Source of the DNA: Ruminococcaceae bacterium UBA5905
Lineage (GTDB): Bacteria; Bacillota; Clostridia; Oscillospirales; Acutalibacteraceae
Direction of reading: 5' to 3'
Length of the DNA: 7,046 nt
Assembly: GCA_002431285.1 (NCBI GenBank)
Contig: DJEF01000009.1
Location: forward strand, 1-7,046
The notes under the pieces were generated by a model that was not told the DNA's origin, did not search any database, and worked only from the letters and a program-made list of their open reading frames with translations. Of this stretch, positions 5,097 to 7,046 are shown in pieces; positions within the stretch are counted from its first letter, which is position 1; each line of letters begins with the position of its first letter. The translations under genes and the position numbers were made by a program.

Positions 5097-6931
5097 AGTT
5101 GTTCCTCCTTTTCCAGCGGCAGCAGCAGAATGACCTTGAACAGGTCTCCGTCCACCGCCAGCAGCAGCTGACCGCCCTGCAGCTCCGTCAGACTGCGGGC
5201 GATGGACAGCCCCAGCCCGCTGCCCTCGGTGTTGCGGGAGCTGTCTCCCCGCACAAACCGCTCCATCAGCTCCTCGCTGCTGATATGCAGCGGGCTGCGG
5301 GAGATGTTGCGGAAGGTGATGCGGGCGCATTCCTGGGTCTCGGCCAGATCCAGATAGACCCGGGTGTCCGGCTGAGCGTATTTGCTGATGTTATTCAGCA
5401 GATTATCCAGCACCCGCCACAGATGCCGCCCGTCCGCCCGCACCGTCACCGGCGTTTGGGGCAGGGTCAGCATCGGCGTGAGCGCCGCAGCGGCAAATTG
5501 TTCCTCATATTCTCCCACCACCTGCTCCAGCAGCACATTGAGATTGCAGGAGGCCAGATGCACCGGCAGATTGCCGGTGGAGGCTTTGCTGGCCTCCACC
5601 AGATCCTCGATGAGCTTTTTCAGCCGGGCGGACTGCCGTTTCAGCACCGCCAGATATTCCTGCACCTGCTCCCCCTCCGGGTGGGCTTTGTCCAGCAGGT
5701 CCACATAGTTGATGATGGAGGTGAGGGGGGTCTTGATGTCGTGGGATACGTTGGTAATCAGCTCGGTCTTGAACCGCTCGCTCTTGAGCCGCCCCTCTAC
5801 GGCGGCGGACAGCCCATCCCCGATATGGGACAGGTCCTCCGCGGTGCGCCGCTGCTCCGGACTCATATACCGGGTGTCGATGGCATAGCCGAGATTGCCC
5901 CGGGCGATCTCCCGGGCGGCGGTCTGCAGCCGCCGCAGCCCCAACGCATAGACAATTCCCAGAGGGATGATCACCGCCTGCGCCACTAAGATCAGCACAC
6001 TGTTATCGCTGATCAGCGCCAGAAATTCCAACAGGGTGAACCCCACCAGCCCCAACGCGGTCTTCCACACCAGCGGCAGCCCCCGCAATGCCGTGCCCAG
6101 CCACCGCAGCAGCCATCCGATGAGGGTGTTGTGCCACAGGGTGCGGGTCTTGATGCGGGTGGCGACGCTCATGAGGAACGCCAGCAGCAGGCACATATCC
6201 AGCACACCGCACACCGCCAGCAGCGCCAGCGTCAGCAGCGGGTTATACACGCTGTCCAGCACCAGCCACTGGAGCACGACAAACCCCACCAGCAGCGCCA
6301 GATACAGGTCGAAGGGAATCCGATCCGCCGCGTTGCACCGGGGGCTTTCTTCCCCCGCCCGCCATCCGGCGGCGCGCAGCAGAAACACCGTCAGCAGCAG
6401 CGCCCCCAGCAGGCACACGCCGCTGCTCGCCAGAATGGCGCCCCAGTGCCGGTACCAGCCTTCCACCAGCGTGAGCAGCGTGCCGTTCCAGCCGGTGGCG
6501 GGGGCGGGCAGATACGCGGTCACGGTCATATACTCTGTCCCGTCGATATAGAAGCCCTCCGAGTCCAGATCCTCCGACAGATAATAGGAGGCATAGACGG
6601 AGGCAACCGTCGGCTCGCCGTGATAGTTGCTGAACACCACGGCGCCGTTGCCGTCGGTGACGGTATAGTAGAGATTCTCGTCCAGCGAGGGGGTGGGGTC
6701 CTGTCCCCGGGAGCACAGATTCACAATATGCTCCAGGTACAGATCCCGCCGATACAGCAGCCATTCGCCGGTGTGCTCCACCGCCGCCTCGGGGGTGTTC
6801 TGCTCCCCCGCCAGCAGCAGCACCACCGCCGTGCCGCCGATGCCCGCCAGCGCCGCCATGGCCAGCAGCACCGCCAGCACAAAGGCGGCGGTCTTGACCG
6901 CCAGACGGTCAATCAGCCTTGTTTCCGTCAT
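5093..6931 (-). CDS. Multi-pass membrane sensor histidine kinase
   Basis: The 612-residue kinase pairs with the response regulator gene just upstream. TM1 lies near 12-40 and an extracytoplasmic sensor region near 42-165, containing [23 protein letters not shown] beta-strand sequence (88-106). Further membrane segments lie near 167-186, 208-228, 231-255, 292-308 and 311-332. A HAMP-like linker (333-385) leads to the HisKA domain with [19 protein letters not shown] (387-405), where His397 is the phosphorylation site. The HATPase domain shows the N box DNLLNN (509-514), an F box [11 protein letters not shown] (556-566) and the G2 box GSGLGLSIA (570-578). The usual DxGxG G1 box is not evident and is replaced by RNISRSPL (541-548), which I recall from other Firmicutes kinases. 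The ATG has GGGAGGT seven bases upstream and overlaps the regulator gene by 23 bases. The signal sensed is unknown. Confidence 0.94.
   Translation of the reverse strand: MTETRLIDRLAVKTAAFVLAVLLAMAALAGIGGTAVVLLLAGEQNTPEAAVEHTGEWLLYRRDLYLEHIVNLCSRGQDPTPSLDENLYYTVTDGNGAVVFSNYHGEPTVASVYASYYLSEDLDSEGFYIDGTEYMTVTAYLPAPATGWNGTLLTLVEGWYRHWGAILASSGVCLLGALLLTVFLLRAAGWRAGEESPRCNAADRIPFDLYLALLVGFVVLQWLVLDSVYNPLLTLALLAVCGVLDMCLLLAFLMSVATRIKTRTLWHNTLIGWLLRWLGTALRGLPLVWKTALGLVGFTLLEFLALISDNSVLILVAQAVIIPLGIVYALGLRRLQTAAREIARGNLGYAIDTRYMSPEQRRTAEDLSHIGDGLSAAVEGRLKSERFKTELITNVSHDIKTPLTSIINYVDLLDKAHPEGEQVQEYLAVLKRQSARLKKLIEDLVEASKASTGNLPVHLASCNLNVLLEQVVGEYEEQFAAAALTPMLTLPQTPVTVRADGRHLWRVLDNLLNNISKYAQPDTRVYLDLAETQECARITFRNISRSPLHISSEELMERFVRGDSSRNTEGSGLGLSIARSLTELQGGQLLLAVDGDLFKVILLLPLEKEEQL
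5104..5110 (-). promoter_or_regulatory. Ribosome binding site fixing the GTG start of the glycosyltransferase
   Basis: On the minus strand AAGGAGG (5110 to 5104) is followed by AACAACT and then GTG at 5096. The site lies inside the last codons of the histidine kinase gene, where it encodes part of the KEEQL tail. This supports coupled translation of the two genes. Confidence 0.82.
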
Positions 6932-7046
6932 GTCGGATACCTCCCGTCTCCAATTTATATCCCTGCCCCCAGACCACCTTGATATAGCGGGGGTCGGAGG
7001 GGTCGATCTCGATCTTTTCCCGCAGGTGGCGGATATGCACCGCCAC
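6909..7046 (-). CDS. OmpR/PhoB-family response regulator, C-terminal end only
   Basis: Reading in from the right edge of the window on the minus strand gives 45 residues before TGA at 6911-6909. The segment [20 protein letters not shown] followed by [11 protein letters not shown] is the recognition helix and C-terminal hairpin of an OmpR/PhoB winged-helix DNA-binding domain. The receiver domain and most of the effector domain lie outside the window. After the usual KLE end, 13 further residues ([12 protein letters not shown] plus the preceding junction) run into the start of the histidine kinase gene, giving a 23-base overlap. This is the partner of the kinase and presumably controls this or nearby operons. 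Confidence 0.93.
   Translation of the reverse strand: MAVHIRHLREKIEIDPSDPRYIKVVWGQGYKLETGGIRHDGNKAD

Noticed and set aside
4305..5171. Plus-strand frame (288 codons) opposite the glycosyltransferase
   Set aside because: It is an antisense shadow of a gene with clear catalytic motifs, Q/G/R-rich and without a family match.
5097..5330. Upstream extension of the glycosyltransferase frame to an ATG at 5330
   Set aside because: The extra 78 residues are low-complexity A/G/R/Q sequence read from within the kinase gene in another frame. The GTG at 5096 has a good ribosome binding site and matches the stop-start overlap.
5099..6982. Several long plus-strand frames opposite the histidine kinase
   Set aside because: These are antisense shadows with Q, H and R runs; the minus-strand kinase with H, N, F and G2 boxes explains the region.

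Overview
The window looks like chromosomal DNA from a GC-rich (roughly 60% by eye) member of the Firmicutes, most likely class Clostridia near Oscillospiraceae/Ruminococcaceae. The reasons are AAGGAGG-type ribosome binding sites, sigma-A-like promoters, a ThiT-type (ECF) thiamine transporter under a TPP riboswitch, intrinsic terminators, an OmpR/PhoB-type two-component operon, and use of GTG and TTG starts. The taxon is an inference. No mobile element, CRISPR array, tRNA or rRNA was seen.

Plus-strand left half. The window opens inside a tRNA methyltransferase gene (trmO, 1-555, 5' end missing). Three bases after its stop lies a strong promoter (559-587). It drives a TPP riboswitch (632-722), a transcription terminator (757-784) and thiT (822-1631), the substrate-binding membrane protein of an ECF thiamine transporter. 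The riboswitch wiring can be read directly: the 3' part of the aptamer carries the same GCGGAGG as the 3' arm of the terminator, so it can pair with the terminator's 5' arm as an antiterminator when TPP is absent. ThiT carries about 70 extra C-terminal residues with two further hydrophobic segments. A strong terminator (1681-1719) closes this unit.

Middle. About 540 bases (1721-2260) have no convincing intact gene. Coding-like stretches appear one after another in three frames, which would fit a decayed gene or assembly errors, but no family was recognised. A promoter with an extended -10 (2266-2295) then drives two membrane-protein genes with a 4-base overlap: an Aur1-like PAP2-superfamily phosphatase/phosphotransferase (2328-2969) and a YwaF/TIGR02206-type integral membrane protein starting at TTG (2966-3742).

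Minus-strand right half. A long perfect hairpin with A and T tracts on its two sides (3758-3801) serves as a shared terminator between convergent units. The minus-strand operon runs right to left: the end of an OmpR/PhoB response regulator (6909-7046, cut by the window edge), a multi-pass sensor histidine kinase (5093-6931) and a membrane-anchored, processive-type family 2 glycosyltransferase (3831-5096). The genes overlap by 23 and 4 bases, so they are probably co-transcribed and translationally coupled. This hints that the two-component system and the glycosyltransferase act together in cell-envelope polysaccharide or glycolipid synthesis. 

Nothing here is clearly a new system. The points most worth checking are the unexplained 1721-2260 region, the extended ThiT, and the glycosyltransferase coupled to the two-component operon.
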